A stretch of DNA of 30,221 nt from Chloroflexota bacterium (GTDB lineage: Bacteria > Chloroflexota > Dehalococcoidia > SAR202 > UBA826), in assembly GCA_002696685.1 (NCBI GenBank), contig NZSI01000001.1, positions 1-30,221 of the forward strand, in the 5' to 3' direction. This document shows positions 1 to 8,347 of the stretch, piece by piece. The notes below the pieces were generated by a model. That model saw only the letters and a list, made by a program, of their open reading frames with translations. It did no database searches and was not told the origin of the DNA. Numbering within the stretch: position 1 is the stretch's first letter; the number at the start of each line of letters is the position of its first letter. The position numbers were made by a program, and so were the translations under genes.

Positions 1-1
1 C

Positions 2-46
2 AGACTATATGAAGTTAAAGTAGCTCCTGAAGAGGGGCTTGTTTAA
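2..46 (+). CDS. 3' end of an upstream gene (partial)
   Basis: Only one + strand frame is open from the left edge. It reads RLYEVKVAPEEGLV and stops with TAA at 44-46, 8 bp before the ATG of the next gene. The other two + frames hit stops within the first 30 bases. The tail is too short to assign a family. The tight spacing suggests it is co-transcribed with the alpha/beta hydrolase. A chance open frame of this length cannot be excluded. Confidence 0.35.
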   Translation, partial: RLYEVKVAPEEGLV

Positions 47-54
47 AGTCTTAT

Positions 55-891
55 ATGCCCTACGTCAGAAACGAGGGAGCCGAAATCCACTACCATTTCG
101 AGCAAGAGATATCTGGCTCCTCACTTGAAACCCATCGTCCCGTCATGATCCTTTCACACGGTTTTATGATGGATACCACATGCTGGTACAAGCACGGTTA
201 TGTGCAAAAGCTCAAGAGAATCTTTGACCTGTTGATTATTGATGCCCGAGGCCACGGTCTAAGCGGCAAACCGCATAACCCAACTGACTATGAGGATAAA
301 ACAATGGCCAGAGATGTGTTAGTTGTAATGGATGATGCAGGTGTGAACACTGCTTCTTTTTTCGGATTTTCGATGGGTGGAAGAACAGGTCTTGAACTCG
401 CATATATAGCGCCAGCCCGATTTAATTTTTTTGTGATCGCGTCCGCAACGCCAGGGTCAAGAACAGAGGTAGGCAAAAAATCGGACGTTCGCCGAATAAC
501 GTCATTTTCCAAAGGAAGAGAGGCCGTCGCTTCCTTCATGGATCGAATAGGTCCGGAAATGGACCCTTACCGAAAAGAGGCTATTGAGGGGGATTTAAAC
601 GCTTATCTCGCTAAAACGAGGGCAAACATGGAAAGACTAGACATCACTCCTCTACTTAAAGATTTAAATGTCCCATGCTTGATGTATGCTGGAGGATCTG
701 ACCCACTTTCCCATGACTCTGCTAAAGCTGCCTCAGAGACTATCCCCACTGCAGAATTTCACACTATTGCTGGTCTTAAGCATATGTACACTTTTGGTAG
801 AACCGACCTAGTTTTTCCGATCGTGAGCGAGTTCCTTGAACGAAATCTCGACAAACGAAAATTAAAAATCCCAGAAGAAGAAACGCATTAG
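55..891 (+). CDS. alpha/beta hydrolase
   Basis: A 278-residue alpha/beta hydrolase fold protein, the usual length for single-domain members. The oxyanion-hole segment LSHGF lies near residues 33-37. The IDARGHGLSGKP strand-loop is near 62-73. The nucleophile elbow GFSMGG puts the catalytic Ser at 106. The likely acid is Asp216 in YAGGSDP and the likely base His243 in GLKHM. There is no signal peptide, so it should act in the cytoplasm. The family hydrolyses esters, lactones or C-C bonds such as enol-lactones; the substrate cannot be read from the sequence. The ATG at 55 is the first start after the upstream tail. No strong ribosome binding site is visible, which fits translation coupled to the preceding gene. 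The next gene is convergent. Confidence 0.85.
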   Translation: MPYVRNEGAEIHYHFEQEISGSSLETHRPVMILSHGFMMDTTCWYKHGYVQKLKRIFDLLIIDARGHGLSGKPHNPTDYEDKTMARDVLVVMDDAGVNTASFFGFSMGGRTGLELAYIAPARFNFFVIASATPGSRTEVGKKSDVRRITSFSKGREAVASFMDRIGPEMDPYRKEAIEGDLNAYLAKTRANMERLDITPLLKDLNVPCLMYAGGSDPLSHDSAKAASETIPTAEFHTIAGLKHMYTFGRTDLVFPIVSEFLERNLDKRKLKIPEEETH

Positions 892-932
892 GATAATCGG
901 CAAATTTGAAAAGGAAAGGGGGAAACAGTCTC

Positions 933-959
933 AGACCATTTTTCCATATAATCTGGTCT
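933..959. terminator. possible stem-loop between convergent genes
   Basis: AGACCA at 933-938 is perfectly complementary to TGGTCT at 954-959 with a 15-nt AT-rich loop, in the 221-bp gap between two convergent genes. It could end transcripts from either side. The stem is short and no clear U tract follows, so this is a weak call. The rest of 892-1112 shows nothing else recognisable apart from an isolated DnaA-box-like TCATCCACA near 1044-1052. Confidence 0.25.
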
Positions 960-1112
960 ATTCTGGAAACGGGTCAGCAAAGAAGCACCTATAAATCCGC
1001 ATGATTTCTATCTTGTGATAACTCAAGAATAATCACAAAATATTTCATCCACAGTGACGGGACCCTAGGGACAAATCTTATTGCAAGGTGAATTTGTCCA
1101 ACCCGAGGATTT

Positions 1113-2288
1113 CTACTCTCCCGGGGTTGCTAATAATCTTCGGCTAAGAATATCGGACCTTCTTCGATGCTCCTCTTCACTTAGACTCCCCTCTTCAAGC
1201 AAATAATCTAATTCCGAAAGCATATCTTCTAGAACTTGCCTTTCATCTGAACCTGGAAACCAACCCCTACTATCAGCGAGTGGCCGCCGTCTTATCTGAA
1301 TCATTTTCCAGCTGCCATACAATCCACCAAGGAGCAAAAGTATGGCGAGGGAAACGGGACCCACGAACTCGTATCTCATAGAGTTGTACCCTTGGGACAA
1401 TGACTGCCTAAAGCTAGGTGCAGGAAGATCAATAAGCTTGAAAATCGTTTTCAATTCGCGCTGTATGCCCTGGGCTTCCTGAATCCTGTAATCAATGCCT
1501 CCTATTTCAACAGATTGATAATCCACGCCAAGATTGGTCTGAAAATCTACCAGGCCTTCTTGTACGACAACTCTCAAAGATTCAGTCCCATACCTCCATG
1601 TTTTTTCATATTCAAAAGAGGAGTTTTCATAGGGAACACTATAGACATACATCACTTCATGTTTTCCTGGAGGAACCGATGCTATTAGGGCAAATCCTCT
1701 ATCAACCTGTATCCAGTCAGCTCCCGGGAGATTTGTATCTACTATTAATTGATCCGAACCTTCAGGAAGGCCGAATCTGAGCAGATCCATTGGTCCTTCC
1801 CCTGGAACATAGGTCGTTTCAGACTCGTTGTTCAACGTAATCATTTCCATAATAGACAGCCTTCGAGTTGAAGGATCAATACTTGTAAACAGGACTGAGG
1901 CATTGAAACCGCCAACTACATCATCAGAATCTACTGCATCAAAAACCTCAATCTCAACAAGAGATTCATTTGAAGGATTTACGTTCAGGGTGTAGGTAGC
2001 TCCCTGATGCATAACTGACACTCCATATAAGGTATCCTCTCCAACTTCAATGGAGGGAAATTCAAAAGAACCATCTGCCTCAGTAAATGTGTGAAGCATC
2101 CCGGCACCTCTTTCCAAGTGCTCTGTATGCAATGCAACCGACAATCCAGCCGGACTCACTCCATCAGGTGTACTATTTTTGACTATTCCACTGAGTTGAT
2201 AAGTGTCTGGTTCAAAAGCGAGCAAAGAAGATTCTGAGCCTGTAAGACACGCAAATATAACCACTCCCAGAATAATTAAATTCCTCAC
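1113..2288 (-). CDS. membrane-anchored protein of the ccm cluster, unknown function
   Basis: A 391-residue protein I do not recognise by family name. Residues 1-25 look like a Sec signal peptide. Residues about 28-120 (QLSGIVKNST, then TFTEADGSFEFPSI) resemble the beta-sandwich of carboxypeptidase regulatory-like (CarboxypepD_reg/DUF2012) domains. A second extracytoplasmic beta-rich part follows. One membrane helix sits near 308-328 (VSLAILLLLGG), then an RRR stop-transfer and a charged cytoplasmic tail (LLEEGSLSEEEHRRR) resembling SHOCT or CcmI-type helices. The start is GTG at 2288, in a GTGA overlap with the stop of the preceding 117-aa gene, so it is the last gene of the ccm transcript. 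Inference: a periplasm-facing accessory factor for cytochrome c assembly. The assignment rests on operon position only. Confidence 0.7.
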   Translation of the reverse strand: MRNLIILGVVIFACLTGSESSLLAFEPDTYQLSGIVKNSTPDGVSPAGLSVALHTEHLERGAGMLHTFTEADGSFEFPSIEVGEDTLYGVSVMHQGATYTLNVNPSNESLVEIEVFDAVDSDDVVGGFNASVLFTSIDPSTRRLSIMEMITLNNESETTYVPGEGPMDLLRFGLPEGSDQLIVDTNLPGADWIQVDRGFALIASVPPGKHEVMYVYSVPYENSSFEYEKTWRYGTESLRVVVQEGLVDFQTNLGVDYQSVEIGGIDYRIQEAQGIQRELKTIFKLIDLPAPSFRQSLSQGYNSMRYEFVGPVSLAILLLLGGLYGSWKMIQIRRRPLADSRGWFPGSDERQVLEDMLSELDYLLEEGSLSEEEHRRRSDILSRRLLATPGE

Positions 2289-2638
2289 TCGGCACCACCA
2301 GATTGAATCCTCGTCCTGGCAATCTCATCATTAACTCTTTCCATCAGAGATATTTCTTCTGCTTTGGACAGGTCCATTGCTTTAAGTACCAAAGCCGCCT
2401 CATACATATGAACCTCGCGCAACCACCCGTAACCCTCTTCATCTAAATTGCCCAGAGACCTTTCAAGCTCCGCGCTTTGCAAACCATCTAGAGCAGATTC
2501 CCAGCGTCGCTCCAAATCCGCATTGAGAGAAGATTCATCCTCAGGAAATGGAGACTGAGACGCTATTTTGCTTAGCAATGGATATAAAACCACCACAGCA
2601 GGAATAATACAAATTATTATTGAAACAAAAACTAGCAC
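2285..2638 (-). CDS. small CcmI-like membrane protein
   Basis: A 117-residue protein with one N-terminal membrane helix (about 1-22) followed by a soluble helical, acidic domain. The pattern ERRWESALDGLQSAELERSL plus LDEEGYGWLREV resembles the short coiled segment next to the first helix of CcmI/CycH-type proteins, which chaperone apocytochrome c to the heme lyase. The TPR part of full CcmI is absent. The start is GTG at 2638, 9 bp after the ccmF stop. The stop overlaps the GTG of the next gene by 4 bases. Position directly behind ccmF supports a role in cytochrome c maturation. The homology is weak and read by eye, so the exact role is an inference. Confidence 0.65.
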   Translation of the reverse strand: MLVFVSIIICIIPAVVVLYPLLSKIASQSPFPEDESSLNADLERRWESALDGLQSAELERSLGNLDEEGYGWLREVHMYEAALVLKAMDLSKAEEISLMERVNDEIARTRIQSGGAE

Positions 2639-2647
2639 AACGAGTAA

Positions 2648-4666
2648 TTAATCCTTTGTCCTTAACATAGCAGACCGATTCTGATCCGCATTAGAAACGG
2701 TGAATCGAGTCAATCCCAATTGAATATTTTTTGCCCTTCTTCGGGGTATCAAAGCAACAAGGGTCCCAAACACTAAAATCGGGCATGAAGCCCACATCCA
2801 CCAAACCATGGGGTTTATGAGAGCTCGAAAAACCGCCTGACCATTTTCGTTAAATTCAGACGGCACAAGATAGAAATCTTCCATTGGAGAACTATTTATT
2901 GCTCCTCTAGTAGCAGCAATGCGAAATTCGGGATAAAAAGCCCTGTATGGATACATATATCCCAAATACTTATTACCTGCCCAAACCTCAAACTCAGCAG
3001 TCTCTTCAAGCCTGTCGGTAAAAGATTCCTCATTTACACCAATATATGTAAAGGTGTATTTCCCTAAAGTTTCGGTATCTCCTGGCTTCATTACCACGTC
3101 TCGTTGAACTGAGTAGAATGAAGAAGCCGTTATTCCCACACCTAGCATTATGATGGCAAGATGTACTATGTATCCGCCATAACGAGGGCGATTCGCATTA
3201 AGCAAATTCAGAAAAGCCTTGGGCCACCATTCCCCCCGCTTGTGGCGTGACAGTGTCCCTCTTACCCACTCTTGCATGACTCCTGACACCGCTACACCGC
3301 AAATAGCAAAAGAAGCCACTGCCCATGGCCGAGTTATCCCCAACAATAGAGCAACTCCGGCTATCCCCAGTGCCAGTGCTGCAGGGATCATTAACATTCG
3401 GGCGAGCGATCTCACAGTAGCTCTACGCCAAGGCAACAACGGCGCCACACCCATCAGAAAAATCAATAAAAGCATAAGAGGCCCATTTACCTTGTTAAAA
3501 AAAGGCTGACCTACGGTCATGGTCGTCTCATCCACGGCCTCTGAGAATATAGGGAAAACCGTTCCCCATAAGGTTACAAAGGCAATCAGTAGAAATAATG
3601 CGTTTTGGGCTAAAAAAGCGGCCTCTCGAGAAATCAAAGATTCTAGGCGCCCCCTACTTTTAAGGGTATCGTACCTGACGACAAAAATGACCAGAGAGAC
3701 AAATAGAGTCAACCCCATCACAGCCAAGAATATCCAACCCATTGTTGATTCGGCAAACGAATGCACTGAAGGAACCGGTCCTCCTCTGTTGATAAACATA
3801 CCTAATTGAGCCATTGTAAAACTGGTGATCACAAGAACCATGTTCCACATTCGAAACATCCCTCTCCTTTTTTGCACCATGATGGAGTGTACAAAGGCGG
3901 TCATAGCCAACCAAGGCATAAGAGCGGAGTTCTCTACTGGATCCCATGCCCAGTATCCACCCCATCCCAAGATGGTATAAGCCCACCATGATCCCAGAAG
4001 TAACCCAACCGTAAGAATCAACCAGGAAACCATTCCCCACAGACGGCCCTGATCAACCCATTCATCCCTTCCACCTCTCCCGGCCAGTAAGGCCCCAACT
4101 GCGACAGAATAGGGTAATGCTACTGATATCAAGCCCAACATCTGAAACGGTGGATGGATGAACATCCCAAAATGTATGAGCAGCGGATTTATACCCTGAC
4201 CGTCGGACGGTGTTACGGGTAATTTCTCAAGGGGATTTGCCAGAAATAATATAACTGCGAGAAAAAAGAGAAGTACCATCGACATTACGCCAAGAGCATA
4301 CGGAGCAGTATATGGAAGCTTCTTAGTTATTACTTTTAGGCAAATGGAGGCCATTATTGAAAATGCCACTGCAATATAGAGCAGCGATCCTGCATTTCCT
4401 GAATAGAATGCGACCCACGCATATATACGTGGCATAGCCCGATTGCTGTTTTCTGCCACATATGCTACTGAAAAATCATTATTTACAAATGCATAAATAA
4501 GCGCGGCGGTGGCAATCAGTAAAAGAGGAACCACCGAGTAGAATCCCCAACGTGCACTAGCAACTAAGTCACGACCGTTTAGAATACCTCCGGCGAATCC
4601 AACAACAGTCACATAAACTGCTAAGATAAAAGCTGCAACAATTGATATTTGTCCGATCTCTACCAT
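2648..4666 (-). CDS. ccmF: cytochrome c heme lyase subunit CcmF
   Basis: A 672-residue polytopic membrane protein with about 15 hydrophobic helices, matching the CcmF family in length. The heme-handling tryptophan-rich WWD segment is intact (GWGGYWAWDPVENSALMPW, about residues 233-251). The family's late motif GGYIVHLAIIMLGVGITASS is near 498-517, before the large periplasmic loop and the last helix (WWMWASCPILVFG). CcmF takes heme from holo-CcmE and attaches it to CXXCH motifs of apocytochromes together with CcmH. The ATG at 4666 follows the TAA of ccmH with no gap (TAAATG), indicating translational coupling. No CcmA, B, C, D, E or G gene is in the window, so the rest of the System I pathway must lie elsewhere. 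Confidence 0.95.
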   Translation of the reverse strand: MVEIGQISIVAAFILAVYVTVVGFAGGILNGRDLVASARWGFYSVVPLLLIATAALIYAFVNNDFSVAYVAENSNRAMPRIYAWVAFYSGNAGSLLYIAVAFSIMASICLKVITKKLPYTAPYALGVMSMVLLFFLAVILFLANPLEKLPVTPSDGQGINPLLIHFGMFIHPPFQMLGLISVALPYSVAVGALLAGRGGRDEWVDQGRLWGMVSWLILTVGLLLGSWWAYTILGWGGYWAWDPVENSALMPWLAMTAFVHSIMVQKRRGMFRMWNMVLVITSFTMAQLGMFINRGGPVPSVHSFAESTMGWIFLAVMGLTLFVSLVIFVVRYDTLKSRGRLESLISREAAFLAQNALFLLIAFVTLWGTVFPIFSEAVDETTMTVGQPFFNKVNGPLMLLLIFLMGVAPLLPWRRATVRSLARMLMIPAALALGIAGVALLLGITRPWAVASFAICGVAVSGVMQEWVRGTLSRHKRGEWWPKAFLNLLNANRPRYGGYIVHLAIIMLGVGITASSFYSVQRDVVMKPGDTETLGKYTFTYIGVNEESFTDRLEETAEFEVWAGNKYLGYMYPYRAFYPEFRIAATRGAINSSPMEDFYLVPSEFNENGQAVFRALINPMVWWMWASCPILVFGTLVALIPRRRAKNIQLGLTRFTVSNADQNRSAMLRTKD

Positions 4667-5194
4667 TTAGGTCTCTCGTCCTGGGGGGTCATCTCCGAAA
4701 ATCTCCTTTTCCTCGAGTAATTTGAAGTACCTTTCTCTGTCGGAATATGAGAGGGTGTCATCTGGCACGTTTTCTCTTCTCCTCCTTTTCATCACAATTA
4801 GCGCAATAGCAACTGCACAGATCGCGATTAGTAACCCAACCGGGGGAACTATCCATGCAACCAATCCGATCCCGGAGGTGGACGGTTCCAACAAGACAAC
4901 TGGGCCATAACGCTCGACAAAATATTCACGTATTTGAGAATCCGTTTTCCCTCCGTCAATTTGCTCCCTTACTATGCGTCGCATATGACCGGCTAATTCA
5001 TTCTGGGATTGGTCAATCGATTCCCCAGGACAAACCGGACACATTATGGATTTATTGAGTGAATTTGTACGTGAATCTAACTCCGAAATTTCAGCTGGTG
5101 CTTTACACGACACCGCCAGTTGAATCAACACTAACGAGATTAACAAAATAGCCAGCACATAGCTTCGAGAAACAGCGATTTTAATAATGCTCAT
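4667..5194 (-). CDS. ccmH: cytochrome c maturation protein CcmH (CcmL/NrfF family)
   Basis: A 175-residue protein with an N-terminal membrane or signal segment (about 10-30), a periplasmic CcmH domain and a C-terminal helix (GLVAWIVPPVGLLIAICAV). The redox motif is MCPVCPGESIDQS with Cys52 and Cys55, the family's thiol pair that reduces apocytochrome CXXCH cysteines. The REYFVERYGPVVLLEPS segment is also typical. The N-terminal LAVSC could be a marginal lipobox at Cys30. The ATG start at 5194 is the first gene of the ccm block. Its stop abuts the ccmF start. The gene upstream on the same strand is the HtrA-like protease, 77 bp away, so the two may share a transcript. Confidence 0.93.
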   Translation of the reverse strand: MSIIKIAVSRSYVLAILLISLVLIQLAVSCKAPAEISELDSRTNSLNKSIMCPVCPGESIDQSQNELAGHMRRIVREQIDGGKTDSQIREYFVERYGPVVLLEPSTSGIGLVAWIVPPVGLLIAICAVAIALIVMKRRRRENVPDDTLSYSDRERYFKLLEEKEIFGDDPPGRET

Positions 5195-5271
5195 CTACCG
5201 TTCCAAAAACTACTTCTAAATAAGTCTCGCACCAGTTCATTATTTCTATAAATTCCAGAGTCGAATACTTA

Positions 5272-6414
5272 TTATCGCGCGCTTGCAAGAGTAAGTTCGA
5301 CCATATCGAGTGATCCATCCCTATAAAACGTCACGACAACTTCAGATCCCGGAGGATGGTTAATTAGGTATTTTGAAAGATCCCCCGAGTTAGAAATATT
5401 CACTTCATCCAGTTTGATAATGACATCCTCCACCTCGAGTCCTGATAAATCGGCGGGATATCCCGATACGATTCCGGCTATTATTACTCCTTCGGCCACG
5501 GGAAGATTTATTTTATCCCTTATAGAATCTGTAACATCAAAAGGTGATATCCCAATAAAACCCCTGTTTACCACACCAAATTCAATTAACTGAGCTACTA
5601 TCGTTTTAGCATCATCAATGTTTATAGCAAAACCGATACCATTGCTACCATTTATGATTGCAGTGTTAATCCCTATTACTTCCCCCTGCATATTCACCAA
5701 GGGGCCTCCACTATTTCCAGGATTGATGGAAGCATCTGTTTGAATTAGATCAACCATAGAACTCTGGCTATTTACCGCTATGGTGCGATTAACCGCACTA
5801 ACGACACCTTTACTAACAGTGGGACCTCCTTTCAATCCGAGGGCATGTCCGACAGCTATGACATTCTCTCCTACTTCAATTTTTGACGAATTACCTAACC
5901 TAGCCGGAACTAATTGTGCCGCATCAATCTGTATAACTGCTAAATCTGTTACTGGGTCAGAGCCAACAAGAGAGGCTGAATATGACCGTCCATCCCCTAA
6001 TGTTGCGGTCACCGACTGTGCACTACTAATTACGTGATTATTGGTCAAAATCCGTCCTTCCGAATCAAGCACTAGTCCCGAACCAACACCTGTGCGCGGA
6101 ACAGGCTGGTTGAAAATATCCATACTCACAGAGCCGCTAGCAATATGAACCACGGAAGGTTTAAGTAGCTTGACCACTTCCACCGTGGATAAACTTTCTT
6201 CTTTAGGCACGATAGGAATAGTTGATGTCAAAGGGACCAAGGTAGGAAAAGGAACGGCAGTCTGAGAGGAAACAGGAGGCTTCGATTGTGTCGAAACCTC
6301 CACAGGACTGTCCAACTCTTCCCCGCTTTTACAACCCAGGCACATGAACACTATTAAAACACACAGAATAAGCGTGTAGGCGGCAGTCCGTTTTATGGTA
6401 AAACCGATGGGCAT
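5272..6414 (-). CDS. HtrA/DegP-like serine protease, lipoprotein, one PDZ domain
   Basis: A 380-residue trypsin-like protease. The N-terminus has a hydrophobic stretch ending in MCLGC, a lipobox placing the lipidated Cys at 28. A Ser/Pro/Thr linker runs to about residue 75. The catalytic triad is His127 (LTNNHVIS), Asp157 (DPVTDLAV) and Ser235 (NPGNSGGPL). A single PDZ domain fills about 285-375 (GFIGISPF, EGVIIAGIVSGYPADLSGL). HtrA proteins degrade or refold damaged extracytoplasmic proteins. A lipid anchor would hold it at the outer face of the membrane. The ATG at 6414 is chosen because the signal segment follows at once. No good ribosome binding site is visible. It precedes ccmH on the same strand, possibly as a quality-control partner. 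Confidence 0.92.
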   Translation of the reverse strand: MPIGFTIKRTAAYTLILCVLIVFMCLGCKSGEELDSPVEVSTQSKPPVSSQTAVPFPTLVPLTSTIPIVPKEESLSTVEVVKLLKPSVVHIASGSVSMDIFNQPVPRTGVGSGLVLDSEGRILTNNHVISSAQSVTATLGDGRSYSASLVGSDPVTDLAVIQIDAAQLVPARLGNSSKIEVGENVIAVGHALGLKGGPTVSKGVVSAVNRTIAVNSQSSMVDLIQTDASINPGNSGGPLVNMQGEVIGINTAIINGSNGIGFAINIDDAKTIVAQLIEFGVVNRGFIGISPFDVTDSIRDKINLPVAEGVIIAGIVSGYPADLSGLEVEDVIIKLDEVNISNSGDLSKYLINHPPGSEVVVTFYRDGSLDMVELTLASAR

Positions 6415-6469
6415 AATAATATTTTACCAATACCCAGGTGTAATCAACGAATTAAACAAGAAAAGATCC

Positions 6470-6539
6470 CAACTAAAACCTATACTTGAATGCCAAAGAG
6501 TTTCCCAACAACAACCAACCCACTACCAGATTTTAGTTG
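6470..6539. repeat. 9-bp perfect inverted repeat around a C/A-rich spacer
   Basis: CAACTAAAA at 6470-6478 is the perfect reverse complement of TTTTAGTTG at 6531-6539. The 52-base spacer is unusually rich in A and C (runs such as CCCAACAACAACC). It sits in the 159-bp gap upstream of the HtrA gene and downstream of the HAD gene. It could be an operator or a long-loop hairpin. A chance repeat in AT-rich sequence is also possible. Confidence 0.25.
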
Positions 6540-6573
6540 AACACGTAGTTCTAGCGAACAACAATAAAGTCTA

Positions 6574-6930
6574 TTAAGAACCATCCATAAGAAGTAGTGG
6601 ATTTTGAGCAGCTTCATCAGGCCAGAAAAATCCAAACCCTGCTCTGATAGCATACTTTCGGTCTAGATCATCCCTGTCCCCAACATGGTAAAACTCATCG
6701 ACATCAAATTTACTTTTCAGGTCGGGTAGCATGTGTTTATAGCAAACAAAGTCATATTCAATACCATGCTCTTCCCATATAGACCGCTGAGTGCTCATTG
6801 GCCTATCAGAGCAACTGCCAGTCACTATACCCTTAGCCCGAGCATTTCTGACCATGTTCATTGTTACGGCACCGGGCGGGTCACCCACCTCCAAGGTACC
6901 ATCTATGTCGAAACTTATTAATATGGACAA
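6574..6930 (-). CDS. minimal HAD-like phosphatase
   Basis: A haloacid-dehalogenase core without a cap domain, 118 residues from the chosen start. Motif I is FDIDGTL with the nucleophile Asp. Motif II is the Ser/Thr in VTGSCSDRP. A conserved-type Lys is in KHMLPDLKSK. Motif IV is HVGDRDDLDRKYA. The open frame extends to a TTG at 6948, but the in-frame TTG at 6930 has an AAAGGA ribosome binding site 5 bases upstream and is preferred. It is the last gene of the DUF35-thiolase-HAD transcript, starting 41 bp after the thiolase stop. HAD enzymes of this size hydrolyse small phosphate esters. The substrate is unknown, and a non-catalytic or regulatory role is possible. Confidence 0.75.
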   Translation of the reverse strand: MSILISFDIDGTLEVGDPPGAVTMNMVRNARAKGIVTGSCSDRPMSTQRSIWEEHGIEYDFVCYKHMLPDLKSKFDVDEFYHVGDRDDLDRKYAIRAGFGFFWPDEAAQNPLLLMDGS

Positions 6931-6971
6931 TCGAGTCCTTTCACACAAATGAAAATTGAAAAGATCCTATC

Positions 6972-8294
6972 TTAATCTGGTGTGGCGCTCCAGACGGTAT
7001 AGTTGCCCCCAAGAGGCATCGGTCCACCTGATACCCCAATTTCGGGATCAACGCCTGTAATTTGGCGTCCTCCTGCTCGACCCTGGATCTGTTGAATGGA
7101 GTCCGTATGCATCCAAAACCGACTCCTACCACTACCTATATTTCCCCCACTGGGAGAGACGGGGTTCGGCCCTTCGATGCTGATGTCTGTCTGATAAAAG
7201 TCCAGAGCATCACCGAAACCAATACCTCGATAACCCAGACCCTCAATATGGAATTGGTGAAACTCAGTGAATCCATCGTACATATTTTCAAAAGATAAAT
7301 CTGCGGCAGTTATTCCAGCGCCTTCATAAATTTTCTTTGCCGTTAGGGCGCATTCAGACTCTACCTCATCCAGAGTAGGGGTCAGGCCTCTTGGAACAGC
7401 ATTACTGTCAGCATGATTGAGAATATAAACAGGTTTTTGTTTCATATCCTTGGCCCTCTCTGCCGTAGTAAACAGATAGGCAGCCGCGCACATAATAGGT
7501 ATATCATTATCAAAAAGGTTAGCCGGTTTGGCTATCCACCGGGCGAGCTGGTAGTCCTCAGGAGTCAGTTCCTCTGGTCGATGCTGCGCCCAGTAACCTT
7601 CTGGAAACATTAGTCCATTCCGACGGGAATTAATGATAAACGGAGTCATCATTTCGTGGTCTTTACCATATTTACGGCAGTATTCCGCGAACTGAAGAGC
7701 CGTTCCATAGCAGGCAGGTGCACCCCACAAGCTGCGAATTGCACTAGTCCCATCGATCGCATCCTGCGCGTTTGCTCCGCCCTGATAATAACGACCTTCA
7801 AGATTATGCCAAGCCTTCAATACAAGCACGGTATGGGCCAGCCCATCTCCAATCACTTGGGCAGCAACGTTTAAAGCATTAGACATACAGACAGGAGCAT
7901 AGACTGAATACTTTATGTTAGTCAGCTCTGGCATATTCTTTAACAACCACTCATGGCTTAGCTTAGCTATTCCATCAAGAGGGTCACTCGTCTGGACAAA
8001 TGCCTCTATAGCTTCTCTTGGAAGAGGCTTATCGTCGGGCCAAAACGCTCCAGTTGTTGTAACGGGAACTATCACTAGACCATCAACTTGATCAGGTGCT
8101 ACCCCAGCATCTGCAATCGCCTGCCTGAGGGCGATGATGCTCCAGGCTCCTACAGACGTCTCTGGGCTTTCATCCCAGCGACGTTCGGTGGGAGAATGAC
8201 CAACTCCTACAGCAGCCACTTTGCCTCTGTGTTCCCAAACTCCCATACCCTCACTGCTTCTATACATGGAAGATGGAGCGTATTCTGTTGCCAT
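6972..8294 (-). CDS. thiolase-fold protein (SCP-x/Ltp2-like), altered active site
   Basis: A 440-residue thiolase-superfamily protein of the lipid-transfer/SCP-x type. The nucleophilic Cys position is retained at Cys136 (VCMSNALNVAAQVIGDG). MYDGFTEFHQFHIEGLGY (about 338-355) matches the YDxFT segment of the family. PSGGNIGSGRS (381-391) aligns with the place where thiolases carry GHPxGA, but the His is replaced: GRS. The late segment is GVSGGPMPLGG. Members that partner with DUF35 proteins, such as Ltp2 with ChsH2, act as retro-aldolases on hydroxyacyl-CoA and use tyrosines rather than the thiolase Cys/His set. The DUF35 gene is directly upstream. Inference: a C-C lyase or acyl-CoA-binding enzyme rather than a standard thiolase. 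The ATG at 8294 has GGAGG 6-7 bases upstream. Confidence 0.85.
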   Translation of the reverse strand: MATEYAPSSMYRSSEGMGVWEHRGKVAAVGVGHSPTERRWDESPETSVGAWSIIALRQAIADAGVAPDQVDGLVIVPVTTTGAFWPDDKPLPREAIEAFVQTSDPLDGIAKLSHEWLLKNMPELTNIKYSVYAPVCMSNALNVAAQVIGDGLAHTVLVLKAWHNLEGRYYQGGANAQDAIDGTSAIRSLWGAPACYGTALQFAEYCRKYGKDHEMMTPFIINSRRNGLMFPEGYWAQHRPEELTPEDYQLARWIAKPANLFDNDIPIMCAAAYLFTTAERAKDMKQKPVYILNHADSNAVPRGLTPTLDEVESECALTAKKIYEGAGITAADLSFENMYDGFTEFHQFHIEGLGYRGIGFGDALDFYQTDISIEGPNPVSPSGGNIGSGRSRFWMHTDSIQQIQGRAGGRQITGVDPEIGVSGGPMPLGGNYTVWSATPD

Positions 8295-8347
8295 GTTAAT
8301 CCTCCGGTTTATTTAGATGCTCGTGAGCTACTCATCGAACAAGTTTT

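Noticed and set aside
1044..1052. TCATCCACA, one mismatch from a DnaA box
   Set aside because: Single isolated copy far from dnaA with no AT-rich cluster or further boxes; expected by chance.
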